A stretch of DNA of 64,000 nt from CAUZIZ01 sp965218775 (GCA_965218775.1 CBDCLS010000005.1:1922001-1986000); one strand, 5' to 3'; shown: positions 26,281 through 34,579, numbered from the stretch's first letter. Numbers and translations: made by a program. The notes: a model not told the origin generated them from the sequence alone.

Positions 26281-26519
26281 CTTCTGCCTTTACTTCGAAA
26301 CCGAAGGTGTGTCTGGCAAGGGAGAGCCTCGATCCCGGGCTAGATGTGTCCGGTCTCGGTCAAGTTTGGTTCAAGAACAGGTCAAGCCCGAGTTGGCCAC
26401 TCTCGTTCCGGCCCAGATGGCGGCGGGTAGCAGCGTCGCCATTTCTGGGACATGTCGCACGTGATGCGGGGCACCATTGCATTAATGATCATGAGGACCC
26501 AGAAGGCGAGACAGCGGCC

Positions 26520-26651
26520 CCCGGACAACGCAACCTTATGCTGTTTCAAAGCGCGCTGCAGTCCGGCGACGACTACGCGCATCGCAGCAAGCAACGGACC
26601 CTCACGCTCACTTCCGAGGAGTTTCTGCGCCGCTTCCTGCAGCACGTTTGA
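26520..26651 (+). pseudogene. IS91-family transposase, C-terminal remnant
   Basis: The frame reads SGDDYAHRSKQRTLTLTSEE then FLRRFLQHV before TGA at 26649-26651. This is the C-terminal end of a Y2 (IS91-type) transposase body; the HUH and tyrosine motifs are absent. It faces a truncated tyrosine recombinase on the other strand. Confidence 0.6.
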
Positions 26652-26681
26652 CCTGGGCCCAGGTGAAAGTGCTCAGGGCGA

Positions 26682-26915
26682 TCAGCCGCTGCCGTACCGC
26701 TGCCCTGGGTTTTCGCTGCATTGGTCGAGTCCAAGCAGCCTGTCGTGGAGTAGATGCAGTTGGTAACAGCGGATCTCCTCACTTCCCAGCAGGTCCGGCG
26801 ACTTGCCAAAGTACTCCGCAAACTGCTTGACGGCGAGAATGTAGCCACGAGTGGTGACTGGTGAGTAGTTGCGACGCTGGAGTTCTTCCAGCATGCTTCT
26901 TCGTAGTAGGGTCAC
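26682..26915 (-). pseudogene. Tyrosine recombinase, N-terminal remnant (IS91-associated type)
   Basis: The frame starts at ATG 26915: MTLLRRSMLEELQRRNYSPV then TTRGYILAVKQFAEYFGKSP, a SAM-like N-terminal domain of phage-type integrases that commonly accompany IS91 elements. Homology is lost after about residue 58 (LHLLHDRLLG); the catalytic domain is missing. Frames on either side suggest frameshifts. Confidence 0.65.
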
Positions 26916-27112
26916 AGTAACCTCCTTGTGACCCTTAACCTACCTACTCGTCGACATAGGCCGTCAGCACCACCGGAGTCTGCCGCGCCAGAGGTTTAGT
27001 CCGAAGTTCCCTGAGACTTTAGCAGATAACTGACTGACTCTACAGGAGATAAAGGGATTTTTGGACTGTATTGTGTAGGCATGTAATTGTGGCTTATATT
27101 TCAATAGTGTGC

Positions 27113-27142
27113 TTGACTTTAAAGGATTATATAGGGTATAGT
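27113..27142 (+). promoter_or_regulatory. Likely promoter of the IS1634 transposase (leaderless transcript)
   Basis: TTGACT at 27113-27118 and TATAGT at 27137-27142 are 18 bp apart, a good sigma-70-type pair. The predicted start of transcription (27149-27150) coincides with ATG 27150, and there is no ribosome-binding site, so the mRNA is probably leaderless. Confidence 0.55.
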
Positions 27143-27149
27143 GGTAATC

Positions 27150-29114
27150 ATGTACATCACCTCCGTCCCCAACCGCGGCTCTCCCCCCGCCATCCTGCTG
27201 CGCGAGAGCTACCGCCAAGGCGGCCAGGTTAAGACCCGCACCCTTGCCAATCTCTCCAAGTTGCCCGCCGAAGCGATCGCCCTGCTGCGCCGCAGCCTTA
27301 AGGGGGAAACCCTGCTGGCCCCGGAGGACGCCTTCGAGGCCATCGCCTCCTTCCAGCAGGGACACGTCCAAGCCGTGCTCACGGCCATGCGCCGACTCGG
27401 CCTCCCCCAACTGCTGGCCTCGCGGCCCTCGCGTCAACGCCAGTTGGTCTTGGCCCTGGTGGCGGCGCGCATCCTGGAACCAGCCAGTAAGCTGGCGACC
27501 ACGCGCTGGTGGCAGGTCACCACCCTGCCCTCGGAGCTGGGAGTGGAGGAGGCCGACCAGGAGGACCTGTATGCGGCGCTGGACTGGTTAGGGCAACGCC
27601 AGGCGCCGATCGAGAAAAAGCTGGCCGCTCGACACCTCCGTGAGGACGGCCTGGCGCTGTACGATCTGACCTCCACCTACTTCGAGGGCACCACCTGTTC
27701 GCTGGCCAGCCTCGGGTACAATCGGGACGGAAAGCGCGGCAAGCTCCAGATCAACTACGGGTTGCTGACCAACCGCCGCGGGATTCCCGTCTCGGTCTCG
27801 GTCTTCGAGGGCAAGACCGGGGACCCGAAAACCCTGCTGCCGGAGGTGGACAAGCTCCGACAGCAGTTCGGGATCGAGCGGCTGGCCCTGGTGGGGGACC
27901 GGGGGATGATCACCCACAAACAGATCGATGCCCTGCGCCCGATCGACGGCATCGACTGGATCAGCGCGCTCCGCTCGGAGACCATCCGCAAGCTAGTGGA
28001 GGGCGGGGCGATCCAAAGGGGACTCTTCGATGAGCGCAACCTGTTCGAGCTCTCCCATCCGGACCTCCCCGGCGAACGACTCGTCGCCTGTCGGAATCCG
28101 GAGCTCGCCCAAAGACGGGCGCGCCACCGCAGCAGCCTGCTGGAGGCCACCACCCGGGAGCTGGAGAAGGTGCGCCGGATGGTCACCGCAGGGCGTCTGC
28201 AGGGGCAGGAGCAGATCGGCAAGCGCGTGCGCCAGGTGCTCGGTCAGTACCGGCTGGGCCAACACTATCGGCTGCAGATACGGGAGGACGGTTTCGAGTC
28301 TCGAGCCGATGAAGAGGCGATCGCCGCCGAGCTGGCCCAAGCGGCGAGCAAGAGCCCAGAGTTGGCGCAAAGACGACAGCAGCACTACGCCCGTCATCGC
28401 CAGGCGATCGACCAACAGCTAGAGCACCTCCGCCAGCGGATCCAGCGGGGGCGTCTGTACGGCAAGGAGCACATCGGGGTTCGGGTGGGAAAGGTGCTCA
28501 ACAAGTACAAAGTCGGCAAGCACTTCCAACTGCACATCGAGGAGGATCGATTCGACTTCGAGATCGACCCGGAGAAGGTCCAAGCCGAAGCGGCCCTCGA
28601 CGGTCTCTACGTGGTGCGCACGAGCCTGCCCCAAGAGACGCTCGACGCCGCCCAGACGGTCCTCAGCTACAAACTCCTGGGCAGCGTGGAGCGGGCCTTT
28701 CGCTCCTTCAAGACGATGGACCTCAACGTCCGACCCATCCACCACCGCCTGGCCCGCCGGGTCCGGGCCCACATCTTTTTGTGTCTGCTCGCCTACTACG
28801 TCCTCTGGCACATGCTCGAGGCATGGCGTCCGCTGCTCTTCGCCGACGAGGATCTGGAAGCGAAGAGGACGCGCGACCCGGTGGCGCCGGCCCGCCGTTC
28901 CCAGCAAGCGCTCCGTAAGGTGCACTCCAGAACCCTTGAGGATGGCACCGAGGTGCACAGCTTTCAGACGCTTCTGAAGTTCTTGAGCAGCATCACCCGC
29001 AACCTGTGCCGGGTCCGCAGCGCAGCCCCTGAGGCCACCACCTTCGAGATCCTCACCACACCCAGCGCCAAGCAGCAACGCGCCTTTGATCTTCTGGAGA
29101 CCATTCGAGTGTAG
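27150..29114 (+). CDS. IS1634-family transposase with internal tandem duplication
   Basis: A 654-residue DDE transposase. LYDLTSTYFEG (near residue 170), GYNRDGKRGKLQINYGLLTN, LVGDRGMITHKQID (near 250) and SVERAFRSFKTMDLNVRPIH (near 515) are the IS1634 catalytic and C-terminal hallmarks. Two consecutive segments of 86 residues, coded by 28098-28355 and 28356-28613, are homologous: each begins PELAQRR and contains a GRLxGxExIGxRVxxVL-YxxGxH motif. The second matches the family better, so the extra copy makes this protein about 86 residues longer than usual. ATG 27150 is preferred to GTG 27141 because the promoter places the transcript start there. Confidence 0.88.
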   Translation: MYITSVPNRGSPPAILLRESYRQGGQVKTRTLANLSKLPAEAIALLRRSLKGETLLAPEDAFEAIASFQQGHVQAVLTAMRRLGLPQLLASRPSRQRQLVLALVAARILEPASKLATTRWWQVTTLPSELGVEEADQEDLYAALDWLGQRQAPIEKKLAARHLREDGLALYDLTSTYFEGTTCSLASLGYNRDGKRGKLQINYGLLTNRRGIPVSVSVFEGKTGDPKTLLPEVDKLRQQFGIERLALVGDRGMITHKQIDALRPIDGIDWISALRSETIRKLVEGGAIQRGLFDERNLFELSHPDLPGERLVACRNPELAQRRARHRSSLLEATTRELEKVRRMVTAGRLQGQEQIGKRVRQVLGQYRLGQHYRLQIREDGFESRADEEAIAAELAQAASKSPELAQRRQQHYARHRQAIDQQLEHLRQRIQRGRLYGKEHIGVRVGKVLNKYKVGKHFQLHIEEDRFDFEIDPEKVQAEAALDGLYVVRTSLPQETLDAAQTVLSYKLLGSVERAFRSFKTMDLNVRPIHHRLARRVRAHIFLCLLAYYVLWHMLEAWRPLLFADEDLEAKRTRDPVAPARRSQQALRKVHSRTLEDGTEVHSFQTLLKFLSSITRNLCRVRSAAPEATTFEILTTPSAKQQRAFDLLETIRV

Positions 29115-29204
29115 GCAGACCGCTGCAGCCCCTATTGCACGTATCCCTTTGAAATCATGGTACTTTTCTGCTCCCAACAGAAAGGAACTTCAGGTTAGTG
29201 CACC

Positions 29205-29335
29205 GTAGAAACCCACCGCCTCTGGCGGTGGTTATGTCCGGTAGGCTTTGCCGGTTCCGCTCCGAAGAAATCGCGGTGGCGAAGCCATGAATCGGGCGAA
29301 AAGCCACGTCCTCTGGGCGTGGACAGTCCGATTCA
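29205..29335. mobile_element. IS200/IS605-like palindrome-ended remnant (no transposase)
   Basis: Two hairpins, CCACCGCCTCTGGCGGTGG (29213-29231) and GCCACGTCCTCTGGGCGTGG (29303-29322), frame about 70 bp. The pattern, including AAAGCCACG and GTCCGATTCA next to the second one, resembles the subterminal palindromes of IS200/IS605 ends. There is no TnpA or TnpB frame. Confidence 0.4.
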
Positions 29336-29479
29336 AGCGATTTCTTTACTTCTATCGCCCTTGCCGGAGAAGTGCCTTGGGGCTAGAAGGCAATTCCAGA
29401 ACGAAAGGAGCCTCTGGTTTTCTGTAATCTCAGCGTAGTTCGCTCGACGTTTCCGGGGAAAATCTGAACGTCCGCTTTT
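29336..29479. other. Short spacer with target-repeat sequence
   Basis: At 29437-29470, TAGTTCGCTCGACGTTTCCG and following GGGAAAATCTGAACG recur at 32833-32868 without an IS. They run into CCGCTTTT, the left half of the palindromic target of the IS1182 element. Confidence 0.5.
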
Positions 29480-29483
29480 AGGC

Positions 29484-31269
29484 GAGACTGTGTGAAAACT
29501 CCGCACTCGTGGCCACCCACCCCCGACTACGACCGATCGCGTTTGAAACCCGCGACTCTCGCCAAAGAGCAACTACCCGGATATAGGGGAAGTAACCGGG
29601 AAAGCGGTCGCACCGGAGTCGGATGGGCCAGATATAATCTGGCTTTCCCACGGAAGGACAAGCGATGACGGAATTCATCCAGGGTGAGAGTCGCTCCCAA
29701 GCCACCTTATTCCCCGAACGCCTGGACGATTACGTGTCCGAGGAAAGCGCGGTCCGCGTGATCGATGTCTTCATCGACGAGTTGGACCTCTCTGGGCTCG
29801 GTTTTCGGACGCAGCCCCAGGACACCGGTCGGCCGGCCTACCATCCAGCCACCCTGCTGAAGCTATTTGTGTACGGTTATCTGAACCGCGTGCAGTCCAG
29901 TCGCCGGCTGGAACGTGAAGCCCAGCGCAATGTGGAACTGATGTGGCTGACCGGGCGCCTGGCGCCGGACTTCAAGACCATCGCCGACTTTCGCAAGGAC
30001 AATGGGACAGCCATTCGTCAGGTGTGCCGGCAGTTCGTCCTGGTGTGCCGCAACCTCAACCTCTTTGCCAACGCTTGGGTGGCCATCGACGGCAGCAAGT
30101 TCAAGGCGGTCAACAACACCTATCGGAACTTCACCCGGGCCAAGATGAAGCGGCGCCTCGCCCAAGTGGATGCGACGATCGAGCGTTACCTGCAGCAGTT
30201 GGCCGAGGCCGACCGCCAGGAAGTGGCCGAGGAGAAGACCCAGCGATTGGAGGACAAGATCGCGGCTCTGAAGAAGGAGATGGTGCGACTCAAAGAAGTC
30301 GAGGCCCGGAGGCTGAAGGCACCGGGCAAGCAGATCTCCCTGACGGATCCGGACGCCCGGTCGATGAATCACCGGGGAAGTGCCCTGGTGGGCTACAACG
30401 TGCAAGCGGCCGTGGATACCGATCACCACCTGATCGTCGCGCATGAGGTCAGCAATGTAGGCAATGACCGGCGCCAGCTGGCCAAGATGGCAAAACAAGC
30501 CAAGTCCGACCTGGAGGTGGAGGAACTCCGCGTGGTGGCGGATCGTGGTTATTACCGCAGTGAGGAGATCCAGGCCTGCGAGCAAGCCGGAATCACAGCC
30601 TACGTCCCCAAGCCACAGACCTCAGGCAACCGGGCCAAAGGCCAGTTCGGGCGAGACGCCTTTCGCTATGTCGCTGAAGACGACGAATATGAATGCCCGG
30701 CAGGTGAGCGCCTGGTGTGGCACATGAACGCCCAGGATAAAGGGCGGACCCTTCGTGTCTACTGGACCTACAAGTGCCGATCCTGCCCCATCAGGGCGCA
30801 GTGCACTTCAGGCGTTTACCGCAAGATGAGTCGTTGGGAGCATGAAGAGGTGCTGGACCGAGCGCAAGTACGATTGGCTGCTCACCCCGAGGCGATGAGA
30901 GCCCGTCGAGCGACGGTGGAACATCCGTTCGGGACTCTGAAAGCCTGGATGGGATCGACTCACTTCCTGACGAAAACCCTGGAACGGGTGAATACCGAGA
31001 TGAGCTTGCACGTGCTGGCCTACAACCTGAGACGAATGATGAACTTGGTAGGCACGAAACCGCTGATCGAGGCGATCCGAGCCTAATAAGCCCTCTTATA
31101 ATCCTTAAACCCAGCAAATCAGAACGACTTCAACTTCATCTGAAGGCTGAACAATCTCGAACCCTGGCTGTCCCTGCCCAAACCAAAGCCCGATCAAATC
31201 CTAAGGCAAGTCGTCTGATGCGGTCTGATCAGGCCGCTGAGGCTGAATATCGAGTTATCACACAGCCTC
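29484..31269 (+). mobile_element. IS1182-family insertion sequence 1
   Basis: A 1786-bp element with ends GAGACTGTGTGAAAACTC and, complemented, GAGGCTGTGTGATAACTC. AGGC is duplicated at 29480-29483 and 31270-31273. Removing it leaves CCGCTTTTAGGCGAAAGCGG, a near-perfect palindrome, so it inserted in the loop of a hairpin. It lies 35 bp beyond the 3' end of the DUF4389 gene. Confidence 0.88.
29665..31086 (+). CDS. IS1182-family transposase 1
   Basis: A 473-residue DDE transposase starting at ATG 29665 after GGAAGGA. YHPATLLKLFVYGYLNRVQS and WLTGRLAPDFKTIADFRKDN are typical of the N-terminal part; WVAIDGSKFKAVNN holds the first Asp (near 135); VVADRGYYRSEEIQACEQAG the second (near 295); and EHPFGTLKAWMG the Glu (near 420). 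A C-terminal Cys set (ECPAGERL; CRSCPIRAQC) fits a zinc motif. A coiled-coil stretch lies at residues 170-215. Intact, and probably able to mobilise the MITE at 22.1 kb, whose ends match. Confidence 0.93.
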   Translation: MTEFIQGESRSQATLFPERLDDYVSEESAVRVIDVFIDELDLSGLGFRTQPQDTGRPAYHPATLLKLFVYGYLNRVQSSRRLEREAQRNVELMWLTGRLAPDFKTIADFRKDNGTAIRQVCRQFVLVCRNLNLFANAWVAIDGSKFKAVNNTYRNFTRAKMKRRLAQVDATIERYLQQLAEADRQEVAEEKTQRLEDKIAALKKEMVRLKEVEARRLKAPGKQISLTDPDARSMNHRGSALVGYNVQAAVDTDHHLIVAHEVSNVGNDRRQLAKMAKQAKSDLEVEELRVVADRGYYRSEEIQACEQAGITAYVPKPQTSGNRAKGQFGRDAFRYVAEDDEYECPAGERLVWHMNAQDKGRTLRVYWTYKCRSCPIRAQCTSGVYRKMSRWEHEEVLDRAQVRLAAHPEAMRARRATVEHPFGTLKAWMGSTHFLTKTLERVNTEMSLHVLAYNLRRMMNLVGTKPLIEAIRA

Positions 31270-31304
31270 AGGCGAAAGCGGTCATTGAGCTTGTTACGAT
31301 AGTG

Positions 31305-31964
31305 CTAGCGCAAGCTGAATGGTGGATAGCGATCGGTCACCAGCAGAAGTGCGTAGGCTCCCACCCGCAGATACCAGCGACCGACCCCGACGATGAAGTC
31401 GAAGACGCCCCTCGGGTATCGACCGGTCGTCAGAATGGCGAACCAGGCCGAGATCACTGCAAGGAAGGCGGCAACATTGAGAAAAAACAGGACGAAGACA
31501 TGCGGGATCACCAGCAGCCACTTGACCAGAGGTAACCACCGATTGAGGTCACGTTTTGCGTCGGGGTAGTCGATGTTCAGGTGGACAGACTGCTCTTCGT
31601 CGGTCGACGGATATCGGTCAGTGAGCAGGAGCAGGTAGGCACCGACTCTGCCCCCGAAGCGGACCAACTCGCGAGAAAAGTCGAACCACCAGCGCGGATA
31701 GCGCTGGCGAAAAACGATCATCAAGGCCGTGGCCACAGCGAGACCGTTGGCCAGCCCCCCAGCTGTCTCCTTACTCCTTTCCACAACCTCACCGACTGCA
31801 TTGACAATCACCGTCACGATGACCGTCTCGCCGGCCCCCGAGATGAGGCCCAGGATAATAGCGATGGGAATGATCCAGATAAGACGGAAGAAGGTTGTCA
31901 GCCGATCCAGTTTCTCCGGATAGTCGATCTCCAGACGAGCAGCATATTCGCTGGAATTAGCCAT
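31305..31964 (-). CDS. DUF4389 membrane protein
   Basis: A 219-residue membrane protein with two repeats of the DUF4389 pattern: LEIDYPEKLDRLTTFFRLIW ... RWWFDFSRELVRFGGRVGAY ... LTDRYP (residues 10-125), and LNIDYPDAKRDLNRWLPLVK ... GVFDFIVGVGRWYLRVGAYA ... VTDRYPPF (130-219). Each repeat has two hydrophobic segments. ATG 31964 has AGTGAGGTG just upstream; TTG 31985 is a weaker start. The family has no established function. Its 3' end is 35 bp from the IS1182 element. Confidence 0.82.
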   Translation of the reverse strand: MANSSEYAARLEIDYPEKLDRLTTFFRLIWIIPIAIILGLISGAGETVIVTVIVNAVGEVVERSKETAGGLANGLAVATALMIVFRQRYPRWWFDFSRELVRFGGRVGAYLLLLTDRYPSTDEEQSVHLNIDYPDAKRDLNRWLPLVKWLLVIPHVFVLFFLNVAAFLAVISAWFAILTTGRYPRGVFDFIVGVGRWYLRVGAYALLLVTDRYPPFSLR

Positions 31965-31985
31965 ACACACCTCACTTGTCTTCAA

Positions 31986-32242
31986 TCAGCTACGCGCGAT
32001 GAGCCTTGAGCGGACTCGAAGGTTGCAATAGGTGCAGCTATCTATGCAAATCCAACCCATCGAGCACGACTTGAGCGGCCTGTTACATCATTAAGATTGA
32101 CGGCCAAATCCTAGAGGAACGTTCCCGATACCAGCGAGTTGGCGTTGGAATCGCGTTCACGGGCCGCGACTGAGCTCGATACCAGACACTAGACAGCCGA
32201 GAGTCTATTATATTCCCCTAGAGGCAGACTAGGAGGATTCGC
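31986..32242. other. Intergenic region with promoter for the SnoaL-like gene
   Basis: Divergent control region. AGGAGG at 32231-32236 is the ribosome-binding site of the SnoaL-like gene. No other structure was recognised. Confidence 0.4.
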
Positions 32243-32835
32243 ATGGCCAAGAGCAACGAAGAACGAGTCCGGTTCGCAAATGACGAGATCCTTGGGAAAG
32301 GCACCTTAGCCCGCATTTCTCATCGCCTGTCGTAGCGAGGCGTCGCAAGGGCCGTCCTGGCAAGGCTTGCGACCGAGGCCTCCGCAGTCGTACTTGTACA
32401 GTACGTCGAGGAGGCCGACCGAGCGAAACGCAGCCAGGGCGGATGATTGCGGCGACGTAGTAGACCGGCGATGAGAAATGCGGGTTAGGTGTCGTGGAGG
32501 ATATCTTTGCAACCGACTACGTTGTCCACACAGGTGGCAAGGATTATAAAGGTCCTGAATTCGTAAGAAGATTCGCCAGACAGCTTCGTTCGGCGATTCC
32601 GGATCTCCGAGTCGTGGAGGTCACGCTGCTGATCCAAGCAGGTGATACGATCACTTGGCAGCGCACGTTAAGCGGTACGCATGAGGCAGAGATGATGGGT
32701 ATTCCACCGACGGGTCAGAAGGTGGAATGGAGAGACATGTTAGTCACTCGTTTCGACGGCGAGAAGATTGCTGAGGATTGGGCGGTTTCGGAACTAGTGG
32801 GACAATTGCTCGCCGCATTTGGCCGTTTGCGGTAG
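32243..32835 (+). pseudogene. SnoaL-like/ester-cyclase protein gene split by a MITE
   Basis: The gene begins at ATG 32243 six bases after AGGAGG and reads MAKSNEERVRFANDEILGKG before a 175-bp insertion (32310-32484). It resumes with VVEDIFATDYVVHTGGKDYK. Deleting the insertion and one copy of the TTAG target joins ...GKGTLGVVEDIF... in frame, giving 137 residues. The restored protein has the SnoaL-like polyketide-cyclase pattern (DYVVH, TITWQRTLSGTHEAEMMGIP, KIAEDW), a cone-shaped NTF2-like fold. The MITE brings stops in frame, so only a 20-residue peptide or an N-terminally truncated protein could be made now. Confidence 0.88.
32310..32484. mobile_element. 175-bp MITE with IS1380-type ends
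   Basis: Perfect 18-bp inverted repeats CCCGCATTTCTCATCGCC at both ends, flanked by TTAG (32306-32309 and 32485-32488). The first 13 bases differ at one position from the ends of the IS1380 element at 39199-42657 (CCCGGATTTCTCA), whose target is CTAG. The interior is itself palindromic (GGCCTCC at 32376 with GGAGGCC at 32410). No ORF. Confidence 0.9.
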
Positions 32836-32868
32836 TTCATTCGACGTTTCCAGGGAAAATTTGAATTG
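32833..32868. repeat. Orphan copy of the IS1182 target-flank repeat
   Basis: TAGTTCATTCGACGTTTCCA then GGGAAAATTTGAAT matches 29437-29470, upstream of IS1182 element 1, at about 30 of 34 positions. The first bases contain the stop codon of the SnoaL-like gene. Confidence 0.7.
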
Positions 32869-32878
32869 TACTAGCTGC

Positions 32879-33391
32879 CTATCCGCCGTACTCTCTTAGC
32901 GCCTCGATGATCTCCCCGGCGGATACGTCTAGCTGAGTGGGATTGATCTGCAGGGGCGGGCGTCCCAGCCGCGGGTTGAGCCAGACATCCAGCCTTGCCG
33001 AGAGCGGGAGTCGCGAGTGGAACTGATCAGGGTTGCGTGCTCGCACCATGACAACGTCGATCTTCCCCTGCCTGGAGATGTCGAAACCCTCGAACTCGCT
33101 CCAATAGATGGGCTGCTTCCCCCACGGTGCATAGAGCAGTCCCTCTGGCCCTATCCGGAGCTTGACCCGTCGATCCAGAATACGCATCCCCAGCCCAACC
33201 AGCACTCCGCCAGCGACCCACAACATAATCCGGGGGGAAGATGAAGAAAGGTACAGAAGGAGATTGAGTGCGATGGCGACCAGCCCGATGGCCAGGATCA
33301 GTATCGATGTACCCGCGGCGTAGCGCGCTTCAAGCATTGGGGCTCCCATCCAGGGATAGGAATCGAGAATATACCGGGGCGCAATAAGCAC
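32879..33391 (-). CDS. Small membrane protein, PH-domain-like
   Basis: A 170-residue protein. Residues 22-70 hold two hydrophobic segments (GTSILILAIGLVAIALNLLL and IMLWVAGGVLVGLGMRIL); the rest is a soluble domain: LRIGPEGLLYAPWGKQPIYW then SEFEGFDISRQGKI, with a C-terminal INPTQLDVSAGEIIEALREY. This layout resembles STM3941-type bacterial PH-like proteins (membrane hairpin plus W-E-I motif), function unknown. ATG 33391 is the longest start; ATG 33349 would still include both membrane segments. Confidence 0.6.
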   Translation of the reverse strand: MLIAPRYILDSYPWMGAPMLEARYAAGTSILILAIGLVAIALNLLLYLSSSSPRIMLWVAGGVLVGLGMRILDRRVKLRIGPEGLLYAPWGKQPIYWSEFEGFDISRQGKIDVVMVRARNPDQFHSRLPLSARLDVWLNPRLGRPPLQINPTQLDVSAGEIIEALREYGG

Positions 33392-33902
33392 CCTTCTGGG
33401 CTGTGACTAACTATAAGGGACTTGAGCCGCGTTGTTGCATTTAATCACTTCCGCATGGCGGCTTGCTTCTGATCGGCCAGGGTGCCCGTATGAGGAATGA
33501 CGCCGAATGAGTATACCTTCCGCTACCGAGTGCGCAACTGCTCAGACTGCAATCGGGCGTTCACCAAGAGGGGTTTGCTGACCCATTGGTTCGATGGAGG
33601 AAGCGCTGGATGCCGCCACCAATCCTGGGATCGGCCAGCATGTCAACAAGGTTCAAGTGCGGGTCTGAAACCGCCATTCTGGATCTTCCACGCCATACCG
33701 TCCGGGTGCCGAAGATCATTTCATCTGCAGGGTCGGAGGAAATCATTCGATGGTGGCCGCACCTTTGTTCTTCACACCGGGCCCTCTCCCTGGAGGAGAT
33801 CCTCCGGATCCTGGTCCGGGCCTGGCGTTCCACCGACTCTGCCCCCTTAGGGCTCCCCCGTACCAAGTGTCACGCTCGCCCCGAATCGTCTAGACTAGGC
33901 CT
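33392..33902. other. Degenerate region without an intact gene
   Basis: Short frames on both strands show protein-like pieces that do not continue. On the minus strand 33561-33770 reads RMISSDPADEMIFGTRTVWR, and on the plus strand GRRKSFDGGRTF near 33740 resembles an Asp-box. I cannot assign either. This looks like decayed coding DNA joined by deletions. Confidence 0.4.
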
Positions 33903-34331
33903 GTGGGGCAGCTGTTTTCTGCGCGGTTGCGACGGAGCTTGCTGGTTGGACTCGGGATTGCGGGGATTACAGCCGCTCTCATGTTCATTCCAGTCCGCGT
34001 GCTGCTGCCACAGCTGCGCCGTCTGCTTCATGACCGATTGGTCGCGTACGTGGCTCAAACCATGTCGGAGGACGAGCGCGCACAAATCATGACCGAGCTG
34101 GCGCAACGTATCGGAACACTTTGGACATCGATTCCGGAGCCGCTTGTTGCGCGTATTGCTCGTCCAGACTACTCCACCACATTGGCGCAGGCGGACGTCC
34201 AGACAAACAACGCGGGCATGAGAAGCGCTCGCCCGTATGAGCAAAAGTCAGCCAACGTGTTTCGCATCGTCTGTCTGGGCGATTCGTTCGTTTTTGGCGA
34301 GGGAGGCCCAGTACCCCAGGCGAAAGCGTGA
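33903..34331 (+). pseudogene. N-terminal fragment of an SGNH-hydrolase-like protein
   Basis: From GTG 33903 the frame gives 142 residues: a hydrophobic segment at 12-30, an amphipathic part, then RIVCLGDSFVFGEGGP at 122-137, the GDS block I with the catalytic serine of SGNH (GDSL) hydrolases. After VPQAKA a stop occurs where about 200 further residues with the Asn and His blocks would be expected. The downstream DNA belongs to a different family, so the gene was cut by a deletion. Confidence 0.55.
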
Positions 34332-34396
34332 GCTCACAAGCCAGGACATTCGTGGTGTGACGGGCAGCGTGCTGGCAGCAAACGGCCTCGCGGATA

Positions 34397-34519
34397 GGAA
34401 GATCTACTTGTGCCGGCCCCCATGTTCTTTATGTGAGCACGGATGACGGACGTACCTGGCGTAAGAGAAGCACCCTGACACTCGACGACGACAAATGGTA
34501 CGGAAGCAGTAACTTGTAA
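34397..34519 (+). pseudogene. Fragment of a BNR/sialidase-like protein
   Basis: The frame after TAG 34394-34396 reads APHVLYVSTDDGRTWRKRST then LTLDDDKWYGSSNL and stops at 34517-34519. STDDGRTW is an Asp-box of BNR-repeat propellers. Only one repeat remains. Its last codons run into the ACTTGTAACTTG repeat. Confidence 0.5.
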
Positions 34520-34536
34520 CTTGTCTTGGTGCTTCC
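34508..34536. repeat. Inverted copy of the CACCAAG/ACAAG repeat
   Basis: AGTAACTTGTAACTTGTCTT then GGTGCTTCC is the complement of the motif at 20066-20112. It precedes the ThiF-like gene. Confidence 0.55.
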
Positions 34537-34579
34537 AACTGGGCCATCTGACAGCGTTGGCGATGGTACAATAAAGCCT

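Larger units (their letters stand above)
27001..29194 (+). mobile_element. IS1634-family insertion sequence
   Basis: A 2194-bp element carrying one transposase gene. Ends are CCGAAGTTCC on the left and, complemented, CCTGAAGTTCC on the right. The direct repeat TTAGT flanks it (26996-27000 and 29195-29199). It lies just outside the IS91-type recombinase remnant. Confidence 0.75.

Noticed and set aside
32310..32484. TA (IS630/mariner-type) target duplication for the MITE
   Set aside because: TA would also restore the frame, but the 4-bp TTAG duplication and the CCCG ends match the IS1380 element with its CTAG duplication better.
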